64,000 bases of DNA, from positions 2,330,001 through 2,394,000 of the forward strand of contig NZ_CP041636.1 in assembly GCF_007197755.1 (NCBI RefSeq). Reading direction: 5' to 3'. The notes beneath the pieces were generated by a model. The model saw only the letters and a program-made list of their open reading frames with translations. It made no database searches and was not told where the DNA came from. Of the stretch, positions 8,930 through 19,441 are shown in pieces. The first letter of the stretch is position 1. Each line of letters begins with the position of its first letter. Both the position numbers and the translations under genes were made by a program. The DNA comes from Ferrovibrio terrae (GTDB lineage Bacteria > Pseudomonadota > Alphaproteobacteria > Ferrovibrionales > Ferrovibrionaceae).

Positions 8930-8969
8930 AAGCGGGAGACCGATGCGGGGAGGGCGTATCACACCAGCC

Positions 8970-8992
8970 TCTCCGGTAACTGGTAACGGAGA
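8970..8992 (+). promoter_or_regulatory. Hairpin enclosing the ptsP Shine-Dalgarno
   Basis: TCTCCG (8970-8975) can pair with CGGAGA (8987-8992) across an 11-nt loop containing GTAACTGGTAA. The right arm contains the GGAG that serves as ribosome binding site for the GTG start at 8999. This could dampen ptsP translation relative to lysC. Seen as sequence complementarity only. Confidence 0.35.
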
Positions 8993-8998
8993 ACGGCT

Positions 8999-11269
8999 GT
9001 GACGCCGGGCCGGGCGCAAGCCCCCGGGCCGCGTGGCCTGCTGCGCCGTCTCCGCGAGGTGATGGCCGAGGCCGGCACCGTCGATGAACGCCTCGCCCGC
9101 GTCGTGCGCAATATCGCCGCCAACATGGTGGCCGAAGTCTGCTCGGCCTATCTGCTGCGCGGCGACGAACTCGAACTCTACGCCACCGAAGGTCTGAATC
9201 CCGACGCCGTGCACAAGACCCGCCTGAAGGTGGGCGAGGGTCTGGTCGGCGACATCGCGGCGCATGCGCGCCCGCTGGCGCTGGCCGATGCGCAGGGCCA
9301 TCCGCAATTCGCCTACAAGCCGGAAACCGGCGAAGAAGTGTATCACTCGCTGCTTGGCGTGCCGATCCTGCGCGACAATCGCGTGATCGGCGTGCTGGTC
9401 GTGCAGAACCAGACGCGGCGGCAGTATGCCGACGAAGAAGTCGAGGCGCTCGAGACCATCGCCATGGTGCTGGCCGAGATGGTCGCGTCGGGCCAGCTCA
9501 GCGGCGGCGAGGATCTGGTGGCCGCCTCGCGCGCCTCCACCATGCCGTTCCGCGCCGATGGCCGCACGCTGTCGGAGGGCCTCGCCATTGGCGTCGCCGT
9601 GCTGCACGAGCCGCGCATCCATGTCGAAAAGACTATGGCGGATGACATTCCGTATGAGAAACAGCGGCTCGATGCCGCCGTCACCTCGATGCGGGACCAG
9701 GTCAACAAGATGCTGGAAACGCCCGACAGCGACATTGTCGGCGAGAGCCGCGACATCCTTGAAACCTACAAGATGTTTGCCCATGACACCGGCTGGCTGT
9801 CCAAGCTGCATCAGGCGGTCGAGTCCGGCCTGACCGCCGAGGCCGCCGTGCAGCGCGTGCAGGGTGAGACGCGCCACCGCATGCAGGCGATCACCGATCC
9901 CTATCTGCGCGAGCGCCTAGCCGACCTCGACGACCTGGCCAACCGCCTGCTGCTGCACCTGACTGGCAAGCCGCAGCATACGGCGGCCGAGAACCTGCCT
10001 GAGAATGCCATCCTGCTGGCGCGCGCCATGGGGCCGGCCGAATTGCTGGATTATGACCGCCGCAAGCTGCAGGGCGTGATCCTGGAAGAAGGCTCCAGCA
10101 TGAGCCATGTCGCCATCGTGGCGCGGGCCCTGTCGATCCCGGTGCTCGGCGGGGTTGCGGGCGTGATCGCCAAGGTCGAACCGGGCGATACCATCGTGGT
10201 CGATGGCGATCATGCCCAGGTCTTCGTGCGCCCGGTGCCTGATGTGGTTGCGGCGTTCCATCAGAGCGTCGGGCTGCGCAAGGCGCGACTGGCGAAATAT
10301 GCCGCCCAGCGCGAGGACCCGGCGATCACCGCCGATGGCACCAAGGTCGCCATGCTGGTCAATGCCGGCCTTCTGATCGATCTCAGCCACCTCGATGAAA
10401 CCAATGCCGACGGCATCGGGCTCTATCGCACCGAGCTGCAGTTCATGGTGCGGCCGACCCTGCCCAAGGCCGAGGCGCAGACCGCGATCTATCGCCGCGT
10501 GATCGAGCATGCCGGCGACCGTCCGGTGGTGTTCCGCACGCTGGATATCGGCGGCGACAAGGTGCTGCCCTACCTGGTGAAGTATCCCGAAGAAAATCCG
10601 GCGATGGGCTGGCGCGCGATCCGCCTGACGCTGGATCGCCCGGCGCTGCTGAAGGTGCAGCTGCGCGCGTTGCTGGAAGCGGCGGCTGGCCGCAGCCTGT
10701 ATGTGATGTTCCCGATGATCGCCGAGGTGGATGAATTCCGCCGTGCCCGCAAGCTGCTGGATCGCGAGGTGCAGCGGCTGGTCAACCTGCGCAAGCCGGT
10801 GCCGCTCAAGGTGCAGGTCGGCAGCATGCTGGAAGTGCCGGCACTGGCCTGGCAGCTGCCGGCGCTGCTGCCGCTGGTCGATTTCATCTCGGTCGGTTCG
10901 AACGATCTGATGCAGTTCATGTTCGCCGCCGACCGCGGCAACACCAAGCTGGCCGACCGCTACGATCCGCTCAGCCCCGCCATGCTCAGCTTCCTGCACT
11001 GGGTGGTGCAGCAGTGCCATGCGGTGGGCAAGCCGATCACCATGTGTGGCGAGATGGGCAGCCGGCCACTCGAGGCCATGGCATTGCTCGGCCTGGGCTT
11101 CCGCCGCCTGTCGATGCCAGCCAACGCCATCGGCCCGGTGAAGGAAATGCTGCGTAGCCTGTCTGTTCCGCAACTGGCTGAATATATGTCCAAGTTGTAT
11201 AGCTCGCCCGAGCACAGCGTACGCGGGCCTCTTGAAGAATTTGCTCGGGAAAATGGCGTAATTGTTTGA
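8999..11269 (+). CDS. ptsP: Phosphoenolpyruvate-protein phosphotransferase, nitrogen PTS enzyme I (EI-Ntr)
   Basis: A 756-aa protein with an N-terminal GAF domain (about 15-165) followed by the complete enzyme I body. The phospho-accepting histidine is H370 in EEGSSMSHVAIVAR; the PEP-binding barrel has GLYRTELQFM, PVVFRTLDIGGDK and the C-terminal MCGEMGSRP. EI-Ntr phosphorylates NPr and then EIIA-Ntr, linking glutamine level (sensed by GAF) to potassium, envelope and carbon regulation. It starts with GTG behind CGGAGAACGGCT. Order lysC-ptsP is conserved in alphaproteobacteria. Confidence 0.95.
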   Translation: MTPGRAQAPGPRGLLRRLREVMAEAGTVDERLARVVRNIAANMVAEVCSAYLLRGDELELYATEGLNPDAVHKTRLKVGEGLVGDIAAHARPLALADAQGHPQFAYKPETGEEVYHSLLGVPILRDNRVIGVLVVQNQTRRQYADEEVEALETIAMVLAEMVASGQLSGGEDLVAASRASTMPFRADGRTLSEGLAIGVAVLHEPRIHVEKTMADDIPYEKQRLDAAVTSMRDQVNKMLETPDSDIVGESRDILETYKMFAHDTGWLSKLHQAVESGLTAEAAVQRVQGETRHRMQAITDPYLRERLADLDDLANRLLLHLTGKPQHTAAENLPENAILLARAMGPAELLDYDRRKLQGVILEEGSSMSHVAIVARALSIPVLGGVAGVIAKVEPGDTIVVDGDHAQVFVRPVPDVVAAFHQSVGLRKARLAKYAAQREDPAITADGTKVAMLVNAGLLIDLSHLDETNADGIGLYRTELQFMVRPTLPKAEAQTAIYRRVIEHAGDRPVVFRTLDIGGDKVLPYLVKYPEENPAMGWRAIRLTLDRPALLKVQLRALLEAAAGRSLYVMFPMIAEVDEFRRARKLLDREVQRLVNLRKPVPLKVQVGSMLEVPALAWQLPALLPLVDFISVGSNDLMQFMFAADRGNTKLADRYDPLSPAMLSFLHWVVQQCHAVGKPITMCGEMGSRPLEAMALLGLGFRRLSMPANAIGPVKEMLRSLSVPQLAEYMSKLYSSPEHSVRGPLEEFARENGVIV

Positions 11270-11333
11270 AAACGCTAGCCTGATCGGCACATTGCCGTAA
11301 TATGGCGGCAGCTAAAAACCTGCGGGCGAGATC

Positions 11334-12458
11334 ATGAATTCCCAGTCCGGCGGACAGCCGGCGATGGCCGACGCAGCGCTCCATGGCGAGCGTTACGAGG
11401 GTGTTGGTCATAGCCTGAAAGTGGTGCGTGAGCGGCGCGACCTCGCGCTGACGGACGTATCCGCACGCCTGCGTATCCGCCGCCCGTATCTGGAAGCCAT
11501 TGAGGAGGGCCGGTTCGGCGAACTGCCGGGTGCCGTCTATGTCAGCGGCTTCCTGCGCCAGTATGCAGAATTCCTCGGCCTCGATCCCGACCAGGTGCTG
11601 AAAAGCTATCAGGCCGAAAGCGACGGCGCCGCGCATCATCGCACCGTGCTGAATTTCCCGTTGCCGCGTCCGGAAGAGCGCACGCCCCGGCTCTGGCTGG
11701 TGGTCGGCGCGCTGGTGCTGGCCGGCATCATCTATGCGCTGTGGTATCGCCATCAGGAAGCGTTGCGCGTAGGGCAGGACCTGATCCAGGCCGTGCCGTC
11801 GCGGCTCGCCGATCTGGTGCCCAGCCCGCAGCCAATTGCACCAGCCGCGCCACCTATCGTGTTGCCGCCGCCGCCGCAGATCGCGCAGGCACCTGCAACG
11901 CCGGCGCCTGCAGCACCTGCTCAGGCCCCGACTGCACAGGCCCCAACTGCACAGATACCGACAGCACAGGTACCGGCCTTGGCGCCGCCGCCCATGGCCG
12001 TGCCGGCACCCGTTGCGCCGCCGCCGGTGGCGCAGGCTCCGGCAGCCCCGGTTCCCGCTGCTCCGACTGCACAGGCGCCCATCGCGACGCCCGCTCCGGC
12101 TTCACCGCCGGCCGCCGTCGCCACCGCTCCGGCGACACCCGCACCGACCGCTGCTGCGCAGAATAGCTATGGCGCCGCCGAACCCGGCCGCATCCGGGTC
12201 GAGGCCACCGCGCCGGCCTGGATTCAGGTGCGTGGGCCCAACAATGAGCAGATTTTCACCCGCCTGCTGAATGCCGGCGAGCGCTACCAGGTGCCGGATC
12301 GCGCCGGTCTGACGCTGCTGACCGGCAATGCCGGCGGCGTGCGGATCGTCATTGACGGCCAGACACTGGCCCCGCTGGGCGCGGAAGGCGAGGTAAAGCG
12401 CGGTATTTCGCTCGATCCGGAACGGCTGAAAAATCCGGGCGGCGAGCGCCAGGGCTAG
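11334..12458 (+). CDS. RodZ-like protein: helix-turn-helix, one TM helix, Pro/Ala-rich linker, DUF4115 domain
   Basis: 374 aa. An N-terminal HTH_25-type cytoplasmic domain (about 24-95: LKVVRERRDLALTDVSARL) is followed by one transmembrane helix at about 119-138, then a long Pro/Ala/Gln-rich linker (about 150-278) and a C-terminal beta-rich DUF4115 domain (about 284-374). This is the architecture of RodZ, which couples MreB to the cell-wall elongation complex. The linker contains short tandem PTAQ/APTAQ repeats, so its length may vary between strains. It lies between ptsP and ispG; E. coli rodZ also precedes ispG, which supports the call. Confidence 0.85.
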   Translation: MNSQSGGQPAMADAALHGERYEGVGHSLKVVRERRDLALTDVSARLRIRRPYLEAIEEGRFGELPGAVYVSGFLRQYAEFLGLDPDQVLKSYQAESDGAAHHRTVLNFPLPRPEERTPRLWLVVGALVLAGIIYALWYRHQEALRVGQDLIQAVPSRLADLVPSPQPIAPAAPPIVLPPPPQIAQAPATPAPAAPAQAPTAQAPTAQIPTAQVPALAPPPMAVPAPVAPPPVAQAPAAPVPAAPTAQAPIATPAPASPPAAVATAPATPAPTAAAQNSYGAAEPGRIRVEATAPAWIQVRGPNNEQIFTRLLNAGERYQVPDRAGLTLLTGNAGGVRIVIDGQTLAPLGAEGEVKRGISLDPERLKNPGGERQG

Positions 12459-12554
12459 GGCGCCTGCCTTGCCATCCCATGGTAAAGACGCCATGTTACG
12501 CCCGCGTCCGCAGCCCCCGAAAGTCGGTCCTGTGAGCCGGACGAAAGTTAAGCC

Positions 12555-13691
12555 ATGAGCATCCGCCCCTATCGCGATATCCAGCGCCGCAAGTCGCGCA
12601 AGATTTTCGTCGGCAATGTTCCGGTGGGCGGCGACGCGCCGATCACCGTGCAGACCATGACGAACACGCTGACCAGCGACGCCCAGGCGACGATCGAGCA
12701 GATCCGCCGCTGCGAAGAGGTGGGCGTCGATATCGTGCGCGTCTCCTGCCCGGATGAAGAGTCCACGAAGGCGCTAAAAGGGATCGTGCGGGCTGTGAAA
12801 GTCCCGATCATCGCCGACATTCATTTCCACTACAAACGCGCCATTGAGGCCGCCGAAGCCGGTGCGGCCTGCCTGCGCATCAACCCGGGCAATATCGGCT
12901 CGGCAGACCGTGTGCGCGAAGTGGTGAAGGCCGCCAAGGACCATGGCTGCTCGATGCGCATCGGCGTCAATGCCGGCTCGCTGGAAAAGCACCTGCTGGA
13001 AAAATATGGCGAGCCCTGTCCGGAAGCCATGGTGGAAAGCGCCCTGGACCATGCCCGTATCCTGGAAGACCACGACTTCCGCGAATTCAAGATCAGCGTG
13101 AAGGCGTCTGACGTTTTCCTCGCCGTTGCCGCCTATCAGGGCCTGGCCGAGGCCTGCGACTATCCGCTGCATATCGGCGTCACCGAAGCTGGCGGTCAGC
13201 GCATCGGCACGGTGAAGTCCTCGATCGGCTTGGGCATGCTGCTGTGGTCAGGCATCGGCGATACGCTGCGCGTGTCGCTGTCAGCCCCGCCGGAAGAAGA
13301 GGTCAAGGTCGGCTTCGACATGCTGAAGTCGATGAACCTGCGGCATCGGGGCGTGAACGTGATTTCCTGCCCGTCCTGTGCGCGCCAGAACTTCGACGTG
13401 ATCAAGACCGTCGAGGTGCTGGAACAGCGTCTGGCTCATATCACCACGCCGATGACGCTTAGCGTGATCGGCTGCGTGGTGAACGGTCCGGGCGAGGCGC
13501 GTGAGACCGATATCGGTTTCACCGGCGGCGGCAAGAACACGCACCAGGTCTATCTCGCCGGTCAGCCGGCGCACCGGCTGCAGAACGAGGATATCGTCGC
13601 GCATCTGGTCAAGCTGGTCGAAGACAGGGCCCGCCAGATCGAAGCGGACAAGATCAAGCATTCCGAAGACGCAGCTGACGCCGCGTCTTAG
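12555..13691 (+). CDS. ispG: 4-hydroxy-3-methylbut-2-enyl-diphosphate synthase (flavodoxin)
   Basis: A 378-aa [4Fe-4S] enzyme making HMBPP in the MEP isoprenoid pathway. The cluster ligands are C272 and C275 (SCPSCAR) and C307 ([12 protein letters not shown]), with the fourth ligand, a glutamate, in NGPGEA. It begins [18 protein letters not shown], typical for the short bacterial form. It is in line with the RodZ-like gene upstream (96 bp) and hisS downstream (30 bp). Confidence 0.97.
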   Translation: MSIRPYRDIQRRKSRKIFVGNVPVGGDAPITVQTMTNTLTSDAQATIEQIRRCEEVGVDIVRVSCPDEESTKALKGIVRAVKVPIIADIHFHYKRAIEAAEAGAACLRINPGNIGSADRVREVVKAAKDHGCSMRIGVNAGSLEKHLLEKYGEPCPEAMVESALDHARILEDHDFREFKISVKASDVFLAVAAYQGLAEACDYPLHIGVTEAGGQRIGTVKSSIGLGMLLWSGIGDTLRVSLSAPPEEEVKVGFDMLKSMNLRHRGVNVISCPSCARQNFDVIKTVEVLEQRLAHITTPMTLSVIGCVVNGPGEARETDIGFTGGGKNTHQVYLAGQPAHRLQNEDIVAHLVKLVEDRARQIEADKIKHSEDAADAAS

Positions 13692-13721
13692 CTACCCATC
13701 ATCCACAGACGGAGACACGCC

Positions 13722-14960
13722 GTGGCCCAGTTCCAGCCCGTGCGCGGCACGCATGACATTCTGCCTGACGATTATGCCCGCTTCCGCCACGTGGTGGACA
13801 CGGCGCGTCAGGCTGCACAACTGTTCGGCTATCGCGAGATGGCGACGCCGATCTTCGAATTCACCGATGTCTTCGCCCGCTCGATGGGCGAAACCTCGGA
13901 TGCCGTGTCGAAGGAGATGTATTCGATCAACGACCGCGGTGGCGAGAACCTGGCGCTGCGGCCGGAATACACCGCCGGCATCTGCCGTGCCTTCATTTCC
14001 AACGGCCAGCAGCAGAATGTGCCGTTCAAGGCTTTCGCCTGGGGTCCGATGTTCCGCTACGAACGGCCGCAGAAGGGCCGCCAGCGCCAGTTTCATCAGA
14101 TCGACGTGGAAGTGATCGGCGCCGCCGAACCGCAGGCCGATGTGGAAGTGATCGCGCTGGGCGCCGAAATCCTGCGACGGCTAGGCATCCTCGACAAGTG
14201 CACGCTGGAACTGAATACGCTGGGTGATCCGGAAAGCCGTGTCGGCTATCGCGATGCGCTGGTGAAGTATTTCTCCGGGTATGCCGACAAGCTGTCGGAA
14301 GACAGTCGCAAACGGCTGGAGAAGAACCCGCTGCGTATCCTGGATTCCAAGGATGAGGGCGACCGCAAGCTGGTCGCCGATGCGCCGCTGATCCACGATT
14401 ATCTCACACCGGCCGCCCGCGATTTCTTCAAGGTGCTGCAGGATGGCCTGGCCGCCAGCGACGTGCCCTTCACCGTCAGCCCGCGTCTGGTGCGTGGCCT
14501 CGACTATTACACGCATACCGCTTTCGAGTTCGTCACGACGCATCTCGGCGCGCAGGGCGCCGTGATCGCCGGCGGGCGTTATGACGGCCTGATCGAGCAA
14601 CTTGGCGGCAAGCCGACACCGGGTATCGGCTGGGCCGGTGGCATCGAACGCCTGGTGCTGCTGTCGGATCCGCAGCCGGTGGCGCCGCGCATCGTGGCGA
14701 TCATTCCCATCGGCGCTGCCGCCGAAGCCGAAGCGGTGAAACTGGCCGGTGAACTGCGCCGCGCCGATATCGCCGTGGAACTCGCCTATGGCGGCAATGT
14801 CGGCAAGCGATTCAAGCGCGCCGACAAGGTGGGTTGCCATGCCGCCGTGGTGATCGGCGACGACGAGATCGCCAACGGCGTGGTCAAGCTGAAGGACTTC
14901 AAGAGCGGCGAGGAGGCTTCCGTGGCCCGCGCAGAACTGCTTGGCAAGCTGAAGGTCTGA
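13722..14960 (+). CDS. hisS: Histidine--tRNA ligase
   Basis: A 412-aa class II synthetase. The family signatures are [10 protein letters not shown] at the N-terminus, motif 2 around [16 protein letters not shown], and the histidine-binding loop LVRGLDYY at 256-263, followed by the C-terminal anticodon-binding domain. The start is GTG at 13722, behind GGAGACACGCC. It is tightly linked to prfA (2-bp gap). Confidence 0.97.
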   Translation: MAQFQPVRGTHDILPDDYARFRHVVDTARQAAQLFGYREMATPIFEFTDVFARSMGETSDAVSKEMYSINDRGGENLALRPEYTAGICRAFISNGQQQNVPFKAFAWGPMFRYERPQKGRQRQFHQIDVEVIGAAEPQADVEVIALGAEILRRLGILDKCTLELNTLGDPESRVGYRDALVKYFSGYADKLSEDSRKRLEKNPLRILDSKDEGDRKLVADAPLIHDYLTPAARDFFKVLQDGLAASDVPFTVSPRLVRGLDYYTHTAFEFVTTHLGAQGAVIAGGRYDGLIEQLGGKPTPGIGWAGGIERLVLLSDPQPVAPRIVAIIPIGAAAEAEAVKLAGELRRADIAVELAYGGNVGKRFKRADKVGCHAAVVIGDDEIANGVVKLKDFKSGEEASVARAELLGKLKV

Positions 14961-14962
14961 GC

Positions 14963-16046
<1,084 letters not shown>

Positions 16047-16054
<8 letters not shown>

Positions 16055-16931
16055 CGCCCAGGGCAACCGGGCACTGACCATTGGCCTCGTGCTCAATGCC
16101 GCACAGGCGCGGCTCAAATCTGCGGGTGTCGATACGCCACGCCTCGATGCCATCCTGCTGCTGGCCGAAGCCAGTGCAATGAGCGAGGACCACATTCGCA
16201 GCCGCCCGGAAGCGCCGCTCACGCCTGAGGCCGGAACCGCCTTCGAGGCGATGCTGCAGCGCCGGTTGCGGCGCGAACCGGTGTCGAAGATCATCGGCCG
16301 GCGCGAATTCTGGAGCCTGGAATTCCGCACCAGTCCCGACGTGCTCGATCCGCGTGCCGATTCCGAAACGCTGGCGGCCGGCGTGTTGGCTGCGATCCCG
16401 GACCGTGCGGCTTCTTTGCGCATTGTTGATTTTGGCACCGGCTCGGGTTGCCTGCTGCTCAGCCTGCTGCACGAACTGCCCAATGCCACGGGAGTCGGCA
16501 TCGACGTGTCGCCGCCGGCATTGGCGATTGCGCAGGATAATGCTGACCGCCTCGGCATGTCGTCGCGCTGCATTTTCCGGCTCGGCAGCTGGGGCAGGGG
16601 CATTGAAGGCACATTCGACATCCTGATGTCCAATCCACCCTATATTGAAAGTGGCGGGGTGCCGGGCCTCGAGCCGGAAGTGGCGGATTACGATCCACTG
16701 CTAGCACTGGACGGCGGCGCGGATGGTCTGGACGCCTATCGCGCGCTGCTGCCCGACATGGCACGGCTGGCGGTCAAGAACGCCCTCGCTGCGCTGGAAG
16801 TCGGCATGGGACAAGATGTCGCAGTAAGCCATCTGCTGGCCGGCGCAGGTTTTGGCCAGATTGCGGTATTGCCCGATCTCAGCGGGATCGGCCGCGTGGT
16901 AACCGGCCGGAAATCCGTGCAGATTCCCTGA
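16047..16931 (+). CDS. prmC: Release factor glutamine N5-methyltransferase
   Basis: A 294-aa SAM methyltransferase that methylates the Gln of the GGQ motif in release factors. The N-terminal helical domain is followed by SAM motif I ([16 protein letters not shown]) and the signature N196-P-P-Y199. The GTG start at 16047 lies inside the last codons of prfA. The operon seems to end here. Confidence 0.93.
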
Positions 16932-16945
16932 AAAAGGGGGTTGGC

Positions 16946-16964
16946 AGGGGGGCGTACCCCCCTT
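16946..16964 (+). terminator. G6/C6 hairpin after prmC
   Basis: GGGGGG (16947-16952), loop CGTA, CCCCCC (16957-16962), with a flanking A-T pair, followed by TTATCTTA. It starts 15 bp after the prmC stop, so it is well placed to end the hisS-prfA-prmC transcript, although the following U-run is interrupted. Confidence 0.5.
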
Positions 16965-17107
16965 ATCTTAAGAGGCGGGGTGACGCAGTCCCAAGGAACC
17001 CGCCCAAGGATATGAGCCGGGGTGTTAACCGGGGGCGAGCAGGCAGGCAGCGTCGCCGCCTCATCGACAGCCGACATTCAGATGACGCACACCGCAGGGT
17101 GATACAC

Positions 17108-17157
17108 ATCGGATGATCGATTCATCGGGAGGCCGACCGTATCGGATGTCCGATACG
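17108..17157. promoter_or_regulatory. Repeated ATCGGATG element with a perfect inverted repeat upstream of the DUF4167 gene
   Basis: ATCGGATG occurs at 17108-17115 and again at 17141-17148, 33 bp apart (about three helical turns). The second copy lies in a perfect palindrome CGTATCGGA-TG-TCCGATACG (17138-17157). It is the main structured element of the 275-bp gap 16932-17206. An operator for a dimeric regulator is the simplest reading. Confidence 0.4.
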
Positions 17158-17206
17158 CGCGCAGAACGCCTGATTGCGCTATTTCTAAAAACAAGCGAGA
17201 TGCATT

Positions 17207-17704
17207 GTGAACAATAAGAATCGTCAGCGTGGTGGCCGTCCCCAGGGTCGGAGGCCGCATGGTGGTGGTGGCGGCGGCGGTAACAGCGGCGGCGGAAATA
17301 ACGGCGGGATGAACAATTCCCACCGCAATTTCGACTCCAACGGCCCCGAAGTTAAAGTCCGCGGCACGGCCACCAACATTTTCGAACGCTATTGCCAGCT
17401 CGCGCGCGACGCCAATGCGTCGGGCGACCGCGTGGCGGCCGAGAATTACCTGCAGCATGCCGAGCACTATTACCGGATCATGCTGGCGCAGGGCGTGACG
17501 CCAATGCAGCGTGCCGCCACTCAGCAGCAGGCCCCGCAGCAGCCGAACGGCAACAGCCAGCAGCCGACGCAGTCGGCTGCCTCTGCAACAACCGAGGCCA
17601 CTGAAGGCGGCGAGCAGCCGAGCCTGGAAATGGAACTCGAGGCTGCGCTGGACAGCAACGGCGACCCGATCCGGAAAGAGCGCGACGAGGCGACGGCCGC
17701 TTAA
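17207..17704 (+). CDS. DUF4167 domain-containing protein
   Basis: A 165-aa protein typical of alphaproteobacteria. The N-terminus is basic and disordered (Arg/Gln/Gly-rich with a glycine run at about 19-35), then comes the conserved DUF4167 core at about 40-100 (EVKVRGTATNIFERYCQLARDANASGDRVAAENYLQHAEHY, given here only as its location), and a Gln/acidic tail. The RG/GN-rich start suggests RNA binding, but no function is established. It begins with GTG at 17207; no ATG fits the frame. A strong terminator follows. Confidence 0.88.
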   Translation: MNNKNRQRGGRPQGRRPHGGGGGGGNSGGGNNGGMNNSHRNFDSNGPEVKVRGTATNIFERYCQLARDANASGDRVAAENYLQHAEHYYRIMLAQGVTPMQRAATQQQAPQQPNGNSQQPTQSAASATTEATEGGEQPSLEMELEAALDSNGDPIRKERDEATAA

Positions 17705-17728
17705 CGGGGCCACCAGTCCGCAGTTACG

Positions 17729-17762
17729 AAAAAGGCCGCCGGAGCGATCCAGCGGCCTTTTT
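17729..17762. terminator. Bidirectional intrinsic terminator
   Basis: AAAAAGGCCGC (17729-17739) and GCGGCCTTTTT (17752-17762) form an 11-bp stem with a 12-nt loop; A5 and T5 tails make it functional on both strands. It separates the convergent DUF4167 and hydrolase genes. Confidence 0.9.
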
Positions 17763-17786
17763 GCTTCCCCGAGAAAATCGGGATGA

Positions 17787-18860
17787 TCAGTTGGTAGGCG
17801 GCAGTTCGCCCTGTTCGGCCTGGCTCCACATGGCCTCGTCGGCGAGGGTGAGCTGGCGGATCGGCAGGCTTTCGGTATCCGGCACCACCGGGGCAAGGGC
17901 GATATCGATTTCCAGTTCCTTGTCCAGCAGTCCGCGGTCACTGCCCAGATGGCGCTCGAAGAACTCGACCGTGCGGGTGATGCTGTCTTCCTTGGCGTCG
18001 CCGCGGAAGGTATGGCCCTGGCCCTTGTAAATCTTCACTTCGTGCTCGGCACCGACATCGTCCAGCAGGCTGGCGAGTTCATAAGCGCGGCGCACCGGCA
18101 CGGTGGCATCCTTGTCGCCATGCAGCACCAGCGTCGGCGGCATACGATGCACGCCCTTGCGCTGGACTTCCGACGGCATCGCGCCCACCACGTTCACCAC
18201 GGCCTGCACGCGCTCGTCGCGGCTGCCCAGGCTGAGCGCATGGAAGCCGCCGAGCGACAGGCCGAAGATACCGATCTTGTCGGCATCGACGTAATTCTGC
18301 TTCTGCACGTAGGAGATCGCCTCGCTCAGCACGCGCTCGCGCTCGTCATGCAGGTTGGCGGCGGCCTTGCGGGCCTGCGGCACGCCGTCGAAGTAATGCA
18401 CCACGAAAGCGGTGATGCCCTTCTCGGCCAGCGCCTTGGCCTGCGGGTAGAACAGCGAGCCGTCGCCCAGGCCATGGGCGCCATGCAGCACCAGCACGGC
18501 CGGCGATTTGCCGTTGGAATCCAGCAGGTCCATGTCGGCCTTCACCACGTCGACGCGCACCTTGCGGCCGTCGATCGTGAAACCATTGGTATTCTCGGCC
18601 TCGGCGGCGCGGCGCGCGCCTTCAGCCGACTTCTGCTTGCGGGGCGTCACGGCAGCCGGCTTCGCGCCCGGCTTCGGGGTCAAAGCACTGGTTTTCTGGG
18701 CAGTGGCTTTCTGGCTGGCGCGCGGCTGGGCCTGCGCGGCCGGAACGGCGGCGACACTGGTCATCATCAGCGCAAGCGCGGAAATCATGCAGATCTGTCG
18801 GAATGCCATGGTTTTGGATCCCCCGGCATTCAGCAGTGTCGTGGCTTTTCCCCCGGCCAT
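17787..18860 (-). CDS. Secreted dienelactone-hydrolase-like alpha/beta hydrolase
   Basis: 357 aa if begun at 18860. A catalytic triad is visible: S202 in GLSLGG, D251 in HGDKDATVP and H283 in GQGHTF, matching the DLH family. A signal peptide starts at the in-frame ATG at 18809 ([16 protein letters not shown], then AAQAQP), so the export-competent product may begin there, 17 residues later; both ATGs have purine-rich GGGGGATC upstream. A Lys/Pro/Ala-rich segment (about 45-90) links signal and enzyme. Substrate unknown; probably an ester or lactone in the periplasm. Confidence 0.82.
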   Translation of the reverse strand: MAGGKATTLLNAGGSKTMAFRQICMISALALMMTSVAAVPAAQAQPRASQKATAQKTSALTPKPGAKPAAVTPRKQKSAEGARRAAEAENTNGFTIDGRKVRVDVVKADMDLLDSNGKSPAVLVLHGAHGLGDGSLFYPQAKALAEKGITAFVVHYFDGVPQARKAAANLHDERERVLSEAISYVQKQNYVDADKIGIFGLSLGGFHALSLGSRDERVQAVVNVVGAMPSEVQRKGVHRMPPTLVLHGDKDATVPVRRAYELASLLDDVGAEHEVKIYKGQGHTFRGDAKEDSITRTVEFFERHLGSDRGLLDKELEIDIALAPVVPDTESLPIRQLTLADEAMWSQAEQGELPPTN

Positions 18861-19020
18861 CGATCCCCCTGTAAAGCCTCAATTAATCAAACTGCGGGTC
18901 CCCACCCGCTGAGCTGTTTCAAGTTGTAACAAGCCCCGGCGGGCCCTGTCCACCTTTGATTCGTCCTAATATTTCCTGCTTTTCAAGGAAAATCATAGGG
19001 TTGTGGAAAAATCGGCCCGC

Positions 19021-19049
19021 TTGACCCTCGAGGGACAGCTACTTACCTT
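19021..19049 (+). promoter_or_regulatory. Predicted sigma-70-type promoter of trxA
   Basis: TTGACC (19021-19026), 17-bp spacer, TACCTT (19044-19049), 69 bp before the trxA ATG. The rest of the 257-bp gap 18861-19117 shows no other gene or strong repeat. Confidence 0.45.
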
Positions 19050-19117
19050 ACTGATCTAAGCCGGATTCGAGCCTCACCCCGTCTCCGGCGCAGCCATTCC
19101 CAACTGAGGATTCCCGC

Positions 19118-19441
19118 ATGTCCGCGCCCACCAAAGTCACCGACGCTTCCTTCGAGAGCGATGTCCTGAAGTCTTCCGATGCCGTGCTGGTCGACTTCTG
19201 GGCCGAATGGTGCGGCCCCTGCAAGCAGATCGCCCCGGCGCTGGACGAGATCGCCAGCGAGATGGCCGGCAAGCTGACCATCGCCAAGGTGAATATCGAC
19301 GAGAACCCGATGACCCCGTCGAAGTTTGGCGTGCGCGGCATCCCGACCCTGATCCTGTTCAAGGACGGCAAGCCGGTCTCCACCAAGGTCGGCTCGATGC
19401 CGAAGAGCCGCATCGTCGAATGGATCAACTCGGCGATCTAA
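19118..19441 (+). CDS. trxA: Thioredoxin 1
   Basis: A 107-aa thioredoxin with active site W31-C32-G-P-C35 and the cis-proline GIPTL. It is the general cytoplasmic disulfide reductant, recycled by thioredoxin reductase. Its stop codon overlaps the stop of the convergent folC gene (19438-19441), so no terminator separates them. Confidence 0.97.
   Translation: MSAPTKVTDASFESDVLKSSDAVLVDFWAEWCGPCKQIAPALDEIASEMAGKLTIAKVNIDENPMTPSKFGVRGIPTLILFKDGKPVSTKVGSMPKSRIVEWINSAI

Noticed and set aside
7673-9877. A 734-codon open frame on the minus strand
   Set aside because: It is antisense to lysC and ptsP, both certain. High GC keeps the third-position frame open; its translation is His/Gln/Arg-rich with no domain.
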